Positions 44,926 to 54,868 are shown, counted from the stretch's first letter. The stretch is 64,000 bases of DNA from Massilia aquatica (GCF_011682045.1 NZ_VVIW01000003.1:248001-312000), one strand, 5' to 3'. A program made the numbers and translations. Notes: generated by a model not told the origin, from the sequence alone.

Positions 44926-45280
44926 CAATACACTCCGATCCAGGTCCATGGCGCGTTGTTGCGTGGAACCATTATGCCGATGTTCGCCAGCTTGTCAGGC
45001 ACTTTGCGGCAAATTCTGGGTGCGGCCGGCGAATTCAATGCACAAAAACGACAGTGTACCGAACTGAACTACATACAGCCGAAGTTGCAAAACGACGGTT
45101 TTTGCATAGGTATGTTCGTCTAAAAACAACAGTAAATACTGCAAAATTGACGCATATGCATAAGTTGTTTTCTTCGCCACCATGTTCATGCGAAATTTGT
45201 CATCACCCGTACACATAAATGGGTTTCAAAAAACAAAGAGCGGATTTTATTCACGGAAGAATTTCTTACCTGGAGTTATC
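44926..45280. other. AT-rich promoter region of TonB-dependent receptor 2
   Basis: 355 bases with no gene. AT-rich from about 45020; contains the palindromes CAGTAAATACTG (around 45130) and GCATATGC (around 45153), possible operators. CCATGTTCATGCGAAATT at 45180-45197 is nearly repeated before receptor 3 (48231-48248). Confidence 0.55.
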
Positions 45281-48070
45281 TTGAAAAAGCCTTTCGTACT
45301 GAAACAAAGTGTTATCGCCGTCGCGCTGACCATCGGCGTTTCCCACGTCGCACTGGCACAGCAGCAAGCGGCACAGCCGATTCAAAAAGTGGTCGTTACC
45401 GGTTCCAACATCAAGCGCGCGGTGGACGAGGAGACTTCCTCGCCGGTGCAAGTCATTGGCCGTATGGAAATCGCCGCCATCGGCGCCAGCACCGTCAAAG
45501 ATGTGCTCGATACCCTGACGTCGAAAGCGACCGACCTGACCGATCTGGGCGGCGGCAATTCCTTCGCCTCGGGCGCCACCGGCATTTCGCTGCGCAACCT
45601 GGGCAAGGGCTCGACCCTCACCCTGCTCAACGGCCGCCGCGTGGCCAACTATGGCCTCGCCGACGGCGGCCAGGAAACCTTCGTCAACATCGACGCCATG
45701 CCGTCGGAAATCATCGACCGCATCGAGATCCTGCTCGATGGCGCCTCGGCCGTGTACGGGTCCGATGCGGTGGCCGGCGTGGTCAATATCATTACCCGCA
45801 AGGATTTCAGTGGCGTGATGGTCGCCGGCAGCATGCGCCAGTCGCTGCTGAAAAGCGCGATCAACAAGGACAAGACGGCCTCGCTGACGGCCGGTTCCGG
45901 CGACCTCGAAAAGGATGGCTACAATGTCTTCGGCCACTTCGAGGCGTATCACCGCCTGCCGTACGACGACCGCACCATCATGCCGGCAATCCCCGGCTAT
46001 TACAAGGAATACGTCAATCCGAACTTCGGGGTGAAGTCGACCTATGCCTATCCGGGTAACTTCGTCGACCGTTATCCGGCCAATTATTCCGACCCTGCGC
46101 TGGCCGGGAAAAGCTTCAATACGCCTGTGGCCGGTTGCACCGATGTCGAAGATGGCACCTGCCGCTTCGATCAGTGGGCGCGCTATGGGGCGCATGCCGA
46201 AGCGAAGCGCTACAACTTCTTCGGCAGCGGCCGCCTGAAGCTGGGCGGTAACCGCACCGCGTTTTCCGAAGTGACGCTGGGCCAGACCACCACCACCTAC
46301 TATAGTCCACCGCCGACAATGAGTTATACGGGCTCGCCGTCGACCTGGTTCAACAGCAAGGAAGGCAAGCTCAATTCCTTCCTGGAACCGAAGCTGCCGG
46401 TTGGCCACCCGAACAATCCTTATTCGTTCCCGGTCGCGCTGCGTTACCGCTACGCCGATGACGTGACGATGTTCAAGAGCGAGGCCCAGGCCAAGCAGTA
46501 CCGCGTCATGGTTGGCCTGGAAGGCAGCGATTATGGCTGGGACTGGAACACGGCGGTCGGCGCCATGGGTTCCAAGGTGGAAAACAATATGCGAGGCAGC
46601 AAGCACGCAGCGAGTTACCTCGCGGCGATCACTAGCGGCGAGTACAAGTTTGGCGGCGTCAACAGCCCTGAGCTGCTCAATAAAATGTTCCCGAACCTGC
46701 TGTTCGGCGGCGAATCGAAGCAAGCCTTCATCGACTTCAAGGCTACCCGCGAACTGATGCAGCTGGGCGGCGGTCCGCTGGCGCTGGCTATCGGCGGCGA
46801 CTTCCGTACCGATTCCTTCGACGCTTACGTCAGCGATAATATCGCCAACGCCGAGATCGTCGGCTACGGTTCAATCAATGTTACCGGCTCGCGCCACATC
46901 AGTGCCGCCTTTGCGGAGTTGAACGCGCCAATCACCAAGGCACTCGAAGTCAATGCCGCGATGCGGGTCGATAAGGTGGGCGACACCGATATTTCGGTGG
47001 TGCCAAAACTCGGCATGCGCTTCCAGGTGAGCAAGAGCGTGCTGCTGCGCGGCACCGTTGCAAACGGCTTCCGTGCACCGAACGTGGCCGAAACCGGGAA
47101 GGTCGACTTGTCCGCCTTCCAGAACAGTCAGGTCGATCCGAAGCGTTGCGCAACTGCCACCCAGCTGTACAACATCTTAAAAGAGGGTAATACAATCGAC
47201 AAGGCCGACGCCCTGACTGCGCGCGATCGCGGCTGCAGCGTCAGCTTCGCCGCCCAGATCAAGGGCAATCCGGAGCTGGAACCGGAAAAGTCGCGCAGCT
47301 ATAACGTCGGTATCGTGCTGCAACCGCTCGACAGCCTGAGCATGACCGTGGACTACTATCGTATCGAGCGGCGCAACGAAATCGGCACCAAGACCGTCAG
47401 CCAGATCCTGGCGGACGAAGACCGCCTGCCGGGCAGCGTGCAGCGCCGCGCCGTGACCGAGGAAGATAAGCGCTTCTCGACGCGCGCCCAGGAATTGTCG
47501 GGCAAAAACATCCAGTATCCGATCGGTCCGGTCGGTTCGATTTCGAACCGCTATGAAAACATGAACCGCTCCAAAGTGTCGGGCATCGACGTGGAAATCA
47601 ACCACCGCTGGAACCTCGGTTCCGCAGGGCGCCTGGTCAGCAACCTGAAAGGCAATTACCAGCTCGATTACCGCAAGTGGGATACGGTCACCGACACGTT
47701 CACGGAAGACCTCTCGGCCAACTACGAGAAATACCAGTATCAGGTACGCGCCTCGAGCGCCTGGATCAACGGACCGTTCAAGGTGGGCGCCGCGGTCACC
47801 TTCCGCCCAGAAACGACGCTGGTTGACGATCAGTACGACGTCAACTACAACGCATCGGGCTGCGAAGACCAGGGTATTCCAACCGAGCTGTGCCGCGTGA
47901 AAAAGGATGTCGTCACGGATCTGAACATGAGCTACACGGGGATCAAGAACACCACCATCGCCCTGAACCTGTACAACATCTTCGATCGCGAGGCGCCGCC
48001 GAACGTACGTGCTTCCAACCCGGCTGTGCGCGGACGCAGCGCACGCGTGTCCTTGCAGTACACCTTCTGA
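45281..48070 (+). CDS. TonB-dependent outer-membrane receptor 2 (tandem paralogue)
   Basis: 929 residues if started at TTG 45281, preceded by CTGGAG and giving a clean signal peptide (LKQSVIAVALTIGVSHVALAQ); an upstream ATG frame from 45182 encodes implausible leader. Plug: IQKVVVTGSNIKRAVDEETSSPVQVIGRMEIAAIGASTVKDVLDTL, LLNGRRVANYGLADGGQETFVNIDAMPSEIIDRIEILLDGASAVYGSDAVAGVVNIITRK. The barrel ends RSARVSLQYTF. The next gene encodes a close paralogue with the same TTG start and signal type, so the pair arose by tandem duplication. Ligand unknown. Confidence 0.93.
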   Translation: MKKPFVLKQSVIAVALTIGVSHVALAQQQAAQPIQKVVVTGSNIKRAVDEETSSPVQVIGRMEIAAIGASTVKDVLDTLTSKATDLTDLGGGNSFASGATGISLRNLGKGSTLTLLNGRRVANYGLADGGQETFVNIDAMPSEIIDRIEILLDGASAVYGSDAVAGVVNIITRKDFSGVMVAGSMRQSLLKSAINKDKTASLTAGSGDLEKDGYNVFGHFEAYHRLPYDDRTIMPAIPGYYKEYVNPNFGVKSTYAYPGNFVDRYPANYSDPALAGKSFNTPVAGCTDVEDGTCRFDQWARYGAHAEAKRYNFFGSGRLKLGGNRTAFSEVTLGQTTTTYYSPPPTMSYTGSPSTWFNSKEGKLNSFLEPKLPVGHPNNPYSFPVALRYRYADDVTMFKSEAQAKQYRVMVGLEGSDYGWDWNTAVGAMGSKVENNMRGSKHAASYLAAITSGEYKFGGVNSPELLNKMFPNLLFGGESKQAFIDFKATRELMQLGGGPLALAIGGDFRTDSFDAYVSDNIANAEIVGYGSINVTGSRHISAAFAELNAPITKALEVNAAMRVDKVGDTDISVVPKLGMRFQVSKSVLLRGTVANGFRAPNVAETGKVDLSAFQNSQVDPKRCATATQLYNILKEGNTIDKADALTARDRGCSVSFAAQIKGNPELEPEKSRSYNVGIVLQPLDSLSMTVDYYRIERRNEIGTKTVSQILADEDRLPGSVQRRAVTEEDKRFSTRAQELSGKNIQYPIGPVGSISNRYENMNRSKVSGIDVEINHRWNLGSAGRLVSNLKGNYQLDYRKWDTVTDTFTEDLSANYEKYQYQVRASSAWINGPFKVGAAVTFRPETTLVDDQYDVNYNASGCEDQGIPTELCRVKKDVVTDLNMSYTGIKNTTIALNLYNIFDREAPPNVRASNPAVRGRSARVSLQYTF

Positions 48071-48117
48071 TCGATGTACTGACGCTGTTGCGCGCCGCTG
48101 CCCGGCGGCGCTACCCG

Positions 48118-48144
48118 ACCCGGCCCTGGCGCCGGGTTTTTTTT
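48118..48144 (+). terminator. rho-independent terminator of receptor 2
   Basis: ACCCGGC/GCCGGGT stem with a 6-base loop followed by eight T, 47 bases after the stop. Confidence 0.9.
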
Positions 48145-48184
48145 CGCCTGTACCGTGCGTTTCTTTCGTGACGAAAACAACGAA

Positions 48185-48214
48185 AATTCACATAGATGCA
48201 CATTTTTGTGAATT
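48185..48214 (+). promoter_or_regulatory. inverted repeat upstream of receptor 3
   Basis: AATTCACA and TGTGAATT are perfect 8 bp inverted arms around 14 bases, in the AT-rich gap between the receptor 2 terminator and the receptor 3 start. Possible operator; regulator unknown. Confidence 0.35.
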
Positions 48215-48345
48215 CCTCTTGGCCCCCGATCCATGTTTGTGCGAAATTCATGGCCCTCGCTTTTGTGCCCGCCTGTGGGCGTGCGCTGCGGGGGGAACGG
48301 AAAACACGATTTACACATACTTATAAAGCAATCCTGGAGCTGATT

Positions 48346-51141
48346 TTGAACAAGAAACTCGCAGTAAAACGTAGCGTCATCGCCGTCGCCCTGACCCTGG
48401 GCAGCGCCCAGGTCGCGCTGGCGCAGGAACAAGCCGCCCAACCGATCCAGAAGGTCATCGTCACCGGCTCGAACATCAAGCGCGCGGTCGACACCGAAAC
48501 CTCGTCCACCGTGCAGGTGCTGGGCCGGGCCGAAATCGCCGCCATTGGCGCCAGCACCGTCAAGGACGTGCTCGACACGCTGACCTCGAGCGGCACCACC
48601 ACCTTGTCCGACAAGAACGGCGGCAGTTCCTTCGCCGGCGGCGCCTCGGGCATTTCGCTGCGCAACCTGGGCAAGAATTCCACCCTGACCCTGCTCAACG
48701 GCCGCCGGGTCGCCAACTACGGCCTGGCCGACGGTGGCCAGGAAACGTTTGTGAACATCGACGCCATGCCGTCCGAAGTGATCGAACGCATCGAAGTGCT
48801 GCTCGACGGCGCTTCGGCCGTGTACGGTTCGGACGCGGTCGCCGGCGTGATCAACATCATCACCAAGCGCGATTTCCAGGGCGCGCTGGCCAAGGCCGGC
48901 GCGCGCCAGTCGCTGCTTAACAGCAAACTGGACAAGGACAAGACCGCCTCGCTGACGGTCGGCAAGGGCGACTTCGAAGCCGACGGCTACAACGTGTTCG
49001 GCCACTTCGAGGCCTACCACCGCGAGCCGTACTCGACGCGCGAAGCCATCAACGCGGTGCCGGGCTGGTGGAACAAATACGTCAACCCGAGCTACGGCGT
49101 GCAATCGACCTATTCGTATCCGGGCAACCTGGTCGACCGCTATCCTGCCGCTTACCCGGCCAATCCGGCATTGGCGGGCAAGACCTTCAGCACCCCGCTG
49201 GCCGGCTGCGCCAACGTGATCGACGGCACCTGCCGCTACGACCAGTGGAGCCGCGTGGGCCGCAGCCCGGAAGCGAAGCGCTACAACTTCTTCGGCACCG
49301 GCCGCATGAAGCTGGGCGGCAACCGCGTCGCGTTTTCCGAAGTGACCCTGGGCCAGACCAACACCATTTACTACAATGCACCGGCCATCATGCAGTTCAC
49401 CGGCACCCCGGTCAACTGGTATAACAGCAAGGATGGCAAGCTCAATTCCTACACCGAGCCGAAGCTGCCAGTTGGCCATCCGAACAATCCCTACAGCTTC
49501 CCGGTGGCGCTGCGCTACCGTTACGCCGACGATGTCAATCTCTTCAAGAAAGATGCGCAAGCGAAGCAGTACCGCGCGCTGGTCGGGCTCGAAGGCAGCG
49601 ATTACGGCTGGGACTGGGCCACGGCGATCGGCGTCATGGGCTCGAAGGTCGACAATGAATCGCGCAGCCGCAAGCATGCCGTCAACTACACTGCCGCGAT
49701 CATGAGCGGCGAATACAAGTTCGGCGGCGTCAACAGCCCCGAGCTGCTGCAGCGCATGTTCCCGGCCTCGACGGTCGGCGGCGAGTCGAAGCAGATCTTC
49801 ATGGACGTCAAGGCCACGCGCGAGCTGATGCAGCTCGACGGCGGTCCGCTGTCGCTGGCCATCGGCGGCGACTTGCGCCGCGATTCGTTCAGCGCCTACG
49901 TGAGCGAGAATATCTCGAGCGGCCAGATCGAGGGACTGGGCGCGATCAATGTGGACGGCGCGCGCAATGTCAGCGCCGCGTTCGCCGAACTGAATGCGCC
50001 ATTGACCAAACAGCTCGAACTCAATGCCGCGATGCGTCTCGACAAGGTGGGCGACACCGACCTGTCGCTGGTGCCGAAAGTGGGCATGCGCTACGAAGTG
50101 AACAAGCGCTTCATGGTGCGCGGCACGATCGCCAATGGTTTCCGCGCGCCTAACGTGGCGGAGACCGGCAAGGTCGACCTGGCCGCTTTCCGCAATAGCA
50201 ACGTCGATCCGAAGCGTTGCGCCACCGCCAACCAGCTGTACGCCGCGCTCAAGACCGGCACTACCCTGGACCAGGCCGACGCCTTGCGCGCGCGCGATGT
50301 CGGCTGCAGCGTCAGCTTTGCCTCGCTGACCAAAGGCAATGCCGAGCTGGAGCCGGAAAAATCGCGCAGCTACAACCTTGGCCTGGTGATCGAGCCGCTG
50401 GCCAATATGAGCCTGACGTTCGACTACTACCATATCGAACGCCGCAATGAAATCAACACCCGCAGCACGCGCCAGATCCTGGCTGACGAAGACCGTCGTC
50501 CGGGCAGCGTGCAGCGCCTGGCGGTGACGGCCGACGACATGCGCCTGGCGGCGCGCGCCAAGGAGTTGACCGGTGTCGATGTCGCGTTCCCGATCGGCCC
50601 GATTGCGGCGGTGTCGAACCGTTACGAGAACATGAACCGCACCCGCGTTTCCGGTATCGACATGGAAATGAACCACCGCTGGAACATGGGTTCGGCAGGC
50701 AGGCTGGTGAGCAACCTGAAAGCCAACTACCAGCTCGACTACCGCAGCTGGGATACGGTGACCAATACCTTCACCGAAAACCTGGCCGGCAACTACGAGC
50801 AATACCGCTACCGCGTGCGCGCCTCGACGGCGTGGACGCGCGGCGTGTGGAGCGTGGGCGGCGCGGTGACGTACGTGCCGGGCACCCGTTTGTACAATGA
50901 CAAGTACGACACCAACTACACGGCCGAAGGTTGCGCCGGCCAGGGCATCGACGCGGAATATTGCCAGATCAAGCGCGATGTGGTGACCGACATGCACGTG
51001 ACGTACACCGGGTTCAAGAACACCACCCTGTCGATGAATCTGTACAACGTGTTCGACCGCGCACCGACGCCTGACGTGCGCGCCGAATACGAGCCATCGC
51101 GCGGCCGTTCGGTGCGTGCCGCGTTGCAGTATCAGTTCTGA
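48346..51141 (+). CDS. TonB-dependent outer-membrane receptor 3 (tandem paralogue)
   Basis: 931 residues from TTG 48346, which follows CTGGAG at proper spacing and opens MNKKLAVKRSVIAVALTLG...VALAQ, a normal signal peptide. The plug is nearly identical to receptor 2 (IQKVIVTGSNIKRAVDTETSSTVQVLGRAEIAAIGASTVKDVLDTL; LLNGRRVANYGLADGGQETFVNIDAMPSE). Long stretches of barrel also match (VGHPNNPYSFPVALRYRYADDV, EGSDYGWDW, ENMNRTRVSGIDMEMNHRWNMGSAGRLVSNLK). It ends AALQYQF. Differences cluster in putative loops, suggesting divergence in ligand choice. Has its own terminator. Confidence 0.93.
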   Translation: MNKKLAVKRSVIAVALTLGSAQVALAQEQAAQPIQKVIVTGSNIKRAVDTETSSTVQVLGRAEIAAIGASTVKDVLDTLTSSGTTTLSDKNGGSSFAGGASGISLRNLGKNSTLTLLNGRRVANYGLADGGQETFVNIDAMPSEVIERIEVLLDGASAVYGSDAVAGVINIITKRDFQGALAKAGARQSLLNSKLDKDKTASLTVGKGDFEADGYNVFGHFEAYHREPYSTREAINAVPGWWNKYVNPSYGVQSTYSYPGNLVDRYPAAYPANPALAGKTFSTPLAGCANVIDGTCRYDQWSRVGRSPEAKRYNFFGTGRMKLGGNRVAFSEVTLGQTNTIYYNAPAIMQFTGTPVNWYNSKDGKLNSYTEPKLPVGHPNNPYSFPVALRYRYADDVNLFKKDAQAKQYRALVGLEGSDYGWDWATAIGVMGSKVDNESRSRKHAVNYTAAIMSGEYKFGGVNSPELLQRMFPASTVGGESKQIFMDVKATRELMQLDGGPLSLAIGGDLRRDSFSAYVSENISSGQIEGLGAINVDGARNVSAAFAELNAPLTKQLELNAAMRLDKVGDTDLSLVPKVGMRYEVNKRFMVRGTIANGFRAPNVAETGKVDLAAFRNSNVDPKRCATANQLYAALKTGTTLDQADALRARDVGCSVSFASLTKGNAELEPEKSRSYNLGLVIEPLANMSLTFDYYHIERRNEINTRSTRQILADEDRRPGSVQRLAVTADDMRLAARAKELTGVDVAFPIGPIAAVSNRYENMNRTRVSGIDMEMNHRWNMGSAGRLVSNLKANYQLDYRSWDTVTNTFTENLAGNYEQYRYRVRASTAWTRGVWSVGGAVTYVPGTRLYNDKYDTNYTAEGCAGQGIDAEYCQIKRDVVTDMHVTYTGFKNTTLSMNLYNVFDRAPTPDVRAEYEPSRGRSVRAALQYQF

Positions 51142-51150
51142 TAACGGCAT

Positions 51151-51174
51151 AATGGCGCCGCAGGGCGCCATTTT
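51151..51174 (+). terminator. rho-independent terminator of receptor 3
   Basis: 9 bp perfect stem AATGGCGCC/GGCGCCATT with a 4-base loop and TTTT overlap, 9 bases after the stop. Confidence 0.82.
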
Positions 51175-51228
51175 GTAGATCGCAACAGCCAGAACTGTCG
51201 ACGATTTTTTTCGAAAATCGCTAACCTC

Positions 51229-51266
51229 AAAACCGTCATTCCCGCCTTCGCGGGAAAGACGGTTTT
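51229..51266. repeat. extragenic palindrome, third copy
   Basis: 16-base arms AAAACCGTCATTCCCG and CGGGAAAGACGGTTTT pair with one mismatch around the loop CCTTCG. Same core as 18130-18165 and the arms at 11840-11917. Confidence 0.88.
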
Positions 51267-51408
51267 TAGTTTGTCGGCAAAAGCACGCCAAACGCTAATT
51301 CATATAAGCAAACTTGTTTATCTTCGTGTCGCAGGCTTTCCGCCTTCGATATACTTTTCGGACGAGATAGACGAGCACGCATTACCAATCAAACAAGAAG
51401 GAACACCG

Positions 51409-53730
51409 ATGGCAAAGCAGTTGATCGCCCACGGCGCACTGGCGATCTTCTCGCTCGGCGTCATCGCTCCAACCCAGGCCCAGCAGGCGCCTGCCACCGA
51501 TGGCGCCGCCCGCGCCGCCGCGCGCCAGGGGGCCGGCGCCAGCACCTCCGAACAGATCGACAAGGTCGAAATCACCGCCACCCGCGCCGTCAACGCCGTC
51601 GACGTGCAGCAGGTCCCGGCCGCCATCACCGTGCTGCAACCCGAAGGCCTGGCCAAATTTAGCCTGGGAAAACTGTCCGATATCGCCAGCCTGGTGCCGG
51701 CCATGAGCGTGCAGGAGCAGGGCGCCGGCGTGAACAACATCACCATGCGCGGCCTGGTCGTGCGCGGCATCGTGCCGTCCGAAATCCAGGATTCCTCGCT
51801 GGTGGCCGTGTATGTCGACGAGATGCCGGTCACCCTCAAGTCCGGCAACCCCGACCTGAAAGTGCTCGACCTGGAACGCATCGAAGTGCTGCAAGGCCCT
51901 CAGGGGACCCTGTTCGGGGCCGGCGCCATGGCCGGCGCGGTGCGCCAGATCACCCAGAAGCCCGATACGACCGACCTGTTCGGCTCGGTCGAAGCGGTCG
52001 GCTCGCGCACCTCCGGCTTTGGCGGCAACAACGGCAACCTGCGCGGCATGGTCAACATTCCGCTCAAGGCCGAGGTGGCCGGCCTGCGCCTGACCGGCTA
52101 TACCGGCAAGGAGTCGGGCTACATCCGCAACGACTTCAGCGGCGCCACCACCAACGCCGTCTCGACCAACCAGGGCCGCGCCGCGCTGCGCCTCCGCGCC
52201 TCGTCCGACCTGGTAATCGACGCCAGCGCCACCGCCTCCAACATCAAGGGCGGCATCAACGATGCATATTCGAAGCTGGCGCCATTCACCACCTTCGCGC
52301 TGCTGCCGCAGCAGAGCAACGATTCGTTGCAACTGTATAACCTGTCCGTGAACTATGACCTGGGCGGCGCGCAGCTGGTGTCGTCGAGCTCGTATTTGCA
52401 CCGCGATACGGCGTATGCGCAGTCAGCCCAGTATCCGGCCACGGCCTTCATTTTCAGCGGCAAGAATCCGCTGATGGCGTCGGCCTACACGATCGGCAAT
52501 GCGGTGACCGACTTTGCCCAGGAACTGCGCCTCAATTCGAAAGCGGCGGGCCCGTTCAAGTGGACCGCCGGCGCGTTTTTCGAAACCGGCGAACGCAAGC
52601 TGCGCCAGGAGCAGCCGACCGCCGGCTTCGACGCCCGTTTCGGCGAGACGCGCAACTTCCCCGGCTATAACTCGCAAACCAACGACGGCGCCACCACGCC
52701 CAACAATTACTTTTCGGGCCGGCAAGACACCAAGTCGCACCAGGTCGCGCTGTTTGCCGAAGGCACGTACACCGTGTTCGACAAGCTCGACCTGACCGCC
52801 GGCCTGCGCCTGTTCAAGGGCACCCAGGATTTCGACCTGCATTTCAGCGGCCTGTTCGGCAACCTGGTCGGCGCGACGCCAGCGCTGCCCACCGGCAGCC
52901 CCGAGGTGAGCAGCAGCAGCGCCACCGCGCAGGGCGCCAATCCGCGCTTCGCGGCGGCTTACCATGTGGATCAGGATCACCTGCTGTACGCCAACGCGGG
53001 CAAGGGCTTCCGCTACGGCGGCAACAACCAGCCGGTGCCGTTCAATTTTTGCGGCGTGAACGCGCCGTCGACCTTTGCGCCGGACAGCCTGTGGAGCTAC
53101 GAAATCGGCTCCAAGAACACCCTGTTCGAGCGCCGCATGACGCTGAACGTGAATGCCTACCTGACCAACTGGAACGACGTGCAGGTGTTCAACAGGTTGC
53201 CATGCACCTATTACTTCACCCAGAATGCCGGCAAGATCCGCAGCGAAGGCGTGGAAGTGGAAGGCGCGTTCAAGCTGACGCGGCGCGCCAGCATCGGTTT
53301 CAACGCGGCCTACAACCATGCCTACGCGCGCGACGCGGTGGTGACCGGCATCGCGGCGCAGAATATTCCGGCCGGCTCGCGCACGCCGTACGCACCGCGC
53401 ATCGCCGCCAGCGCCACGGTCAGCTACCGGATTCCGGTGGCCGGCACGGATGAAGTCGGCGTGGCGGCCAGCTATGCCTACAAGGGCAGCGCCTACACCA
53501 ACTTTGCCGCCGCGCAGGGCAGCTATTCGGAGATTCCATCGTCGAATACGCTCAACGCTACCTTGAGCTACACCACGCGCGGCTATGAAGTCGGCCTGTT
53601 CGGCACCAATCTGACCAACGGCAACAAGGTCAGCGATGTGACCACCAACAGCATCGCCATCCAGCCGGGGGATACCTTGTTCATGGCGCGTCCGCGCACA
53701 GTGGGAGTCCGTCTCAAAGCGCGTTTTTAA
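51409..53730 (+). CDS. TonB-dependent outer-membrane receptor 4
   Basis: 773 residues, shorter and of a different type from receptors 1-3. Signal peptide MAKQLIAHGALAIFSLGVIAPTQAQ. Plug: DKVEITATRAVNAVDVQQVPAAITVLQPEGLAKFSLGKLSDIASLVPAMSV, then VYVDEMPVTLKSGNPDLKVLDLERIEVLQGPQGTLFGAGAMAGAVRQITQKP. The barrel ends ARPRTVGVRLKARF. The VLQGPQGTLFGAGA signature is that of siderophore-type/general receptors. GAAGGAACACCG precedes ATG 51409. A repeat element separates it from the desaturase and PhnD-like genes on the same strand; ligand unknown. Confidence 0.92.
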   Translation: MAKQLIAHGALAIFSLGVIAPTQAQQAPATDGAARAAARQGAGASTSEQIDKVEITATRAVNAVDVQQVPAAITVLQPEGLAKFSLGKLSDIASLVPAMSVQEQGAGVNNITMRGLVVRGIVPSEIQDSSLVAVYVDEMPVTLKSGNPDLKVLDLERIEVLQGPQGTLFGAGAMAGAVRQITQKPDTTDLFGSVEAVGSRTSGFGGNNGNLRGMVNIPLKAEVAGLRLTGYTGKESGYIRNDFSGATTNAVSTNQGRAALRLRASSDLVIDASATASNIKGGINDAYSKLAPFTTFALLPQQSNDSLQLYNLSVNYDLGGAQLVSSSSYLHRDTAYAQSAQYPATAFIFSGKNPLMASAYTIGNAVTDFAQELRLNSKAAGPFKWTAGAFFETGERKLRQEQPTAGFDARFGETRNFPGYNSQTNDGATTPNNYFSGRQDTKSHQVALFAEGTYTVFDKLDLTAGLRLFKGTQDFDLHFSGLFGNLVGATPALPTGSPEVSSSSATAQGANPRFAAAYHVDQDHLLYANAGKGFRYGGNNQPVPFNFCGVNAPSTFAPDSLWSYEIGSKNTLFERRMTLNVNAYLTNWNDVQVFNRLPCTYYFTQNAGKIRSEGVEVEGAFKLTRRASIGFNAAYNHAYARDAVVTGIAAQNIPAGSRTPYAPRIAASATVSYRIPVAGTDEVGVAASYAYKGSAYTNFAAAQGSYSEIPSSNTLNATLSYTTRGYEVGLFGTNLTNGNKVSDVTTNSIAIQPGDTLFMARPRTVGVRLKARF

Positions 53731-53733
53731 GCA

Positions 53734-53854
53734 GGTGACCTCGAAAAACCTACTGCGCGGCGTCATTTTCCCCCTGCGATGCTCACCGTACATTCGTACG
53801 GCTGCGCTTCTCGGACGAAACTGACGCCGCTCGCTACGGTTTTGCGAGGTCCCC
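53734..53854. repeat. ~120 bp imperfect long inverted repeat, copy B
   Basis: Begins 3 bases after the receptor 4 stop. It matches copy A (25512-25633) over its full length, including CCTACTGCGCG, CTGCGATGCTCACCGTAC, CTTCTCGGACGAAACT and CCGCTCGCTACGGTTTTGCG. The ends GACCTCG and CGAGGTC are inverted. The differences from copy A in the end stems (CTCGC, GACC) are partly compensated on the other arm, which suggests selection for the fold. Confidence 0.85.
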
Positions 53855-53890
53855 ACAGTGTTGCAGTGCACTTACCAGGAGAACTTGCTT

Positions 53891-54865
53891 ATGACAACAG
53901 CAGTGGCAAAGGAAGTGTGCACAAACTACATGGACGCCGCGCAACAGCAGCAAATGCGCGGCGAACGCGGGCGCTGGCTATGGCTGGCGGAGTGGCCCAC
54001 CTGGCTGTTGATCGTTGTCATCCATGGCGGATGGCTGGCCACCATGGCGTACTGGCGCGAGCTCGGCACGCCCGCCGCCACGCTGCTGATGATCTGGTGG
54101 TGCGCGTGGTACATGTCGCTCCAGCATGAATTGATCCACGGCCATCCGACCCGCTGGCCGACGCTCAACCGCCTGTTCGGCACGGTGCCGCTGGCGGTCT
54201 GGTATCCGTATCAGCTGTATCGCGACAGTCATCTGCGCCATCATGTCGATTTCCACCTGACCATGCCGGCGCTCGATACCGAGAGCCATTATGTGTCGCC
54301 CGCCACCTGGGCCGGCATGGGCAAGCCGCTGCGACAGCTGCTGTGGTTTAACAAGACCTTCTGGGGCCGCCTGCTGGTCGGTCCGGCGATTGCGATCACG
54401 TCGGCCTGGATTGAGGCTGTGCGCCAGCCCTTGCGCGGGGACTGGACGCAGGCGCACATGTGGCTGCGCCATGTGGTGATGCTGGCGGTGCTGCTGTGGA
54501 CGGTGGAGGTCACGTTCGGTGTGTCGGCAGTATATTACGTGCTGGCGATTTCATACCCGGCGCAGTCGCTGGTGATGATCCGGTCTTATTACGAACATCG
54601 CCCGGCCGAGCACCACAAGCAGCGCATCGTGCTCAACGAGGCGGGTTTCGTGTTCCGCCTGCTGTATCTGAACAATAACTTCCATCTGGTGCACCACGAC
54701 TTTCCATCGCTGCCGTGGTATCTGCTGCCGCGTGTCTATCATGCGCGGCGCGACGCCTATATCGCCCGCAGCGGTGGCTTTTACGTGCGCGGCTACGGCG
54801 AGCTGATGCGCCGCTTCGGCCTGACGCCGGTCGACGCACCCGTGCATCCGCACATGCCGGAGTAA
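53891..54865 (+). CDS. fatty acid desaturase family protein
   Basis: 324 residues, membrane di-iron enzyme. Three histidine boxes: HELIHGH (79-85), HLRHH (114-118) and HLVHH (265-269), with hydrophobic helices near 36-56, 62-78, 163-175 and 193-225. It should oxidise an acyl chain or other lipid; the family also includes carotenoid-modifying enzymes, so the substrate is open. AGGAGAACTTGCTT precedes ATG 53891; the extension to 53858 is unsupported. Only 3 bases separate it from the PhnD-like gene, so these two are surely one transcript. Confidence 0.9.
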   Translation: MTTAVAKEVCTNYMDAAQQQQMRGERGRWLWLAEWPTWLLIVVIHGGWLATMAYWRELGTPAATLLMIWWCAWYMSLQHELIHGHPTRWPTLNRLFGTVPLAVWYPYQLYRDSHLRHHVDFHLTMPALDTESHYVSPATWAGMGKPLRQLLWFNKTFWGRLLVGPAIAITSAWIEAVRQPLRGDWTQAHMWLRHVVMLAVLLWTVEVTFGVSAVYYVLAISYPAQSLVMIRSYYEHRPAEHHKQRIVLNEAGFVFRLLYLNNNFHLVHHDFPSLPWYLLPRVYHARRDAYIARSGGFYVRGYGELMRRFGLTPVDAPVHPHMPE

Positions 54866-54868
54866 GCG

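Noticed and set aside
47932-51291. 1119-codon open frame antisense to receptor 3
   Set aside because: Same mirror-frame composition; the sense strand has a clear TonB-dependent receptor. The same reasoning removes 36768-39419, 40537-42648 and 56005-58740.
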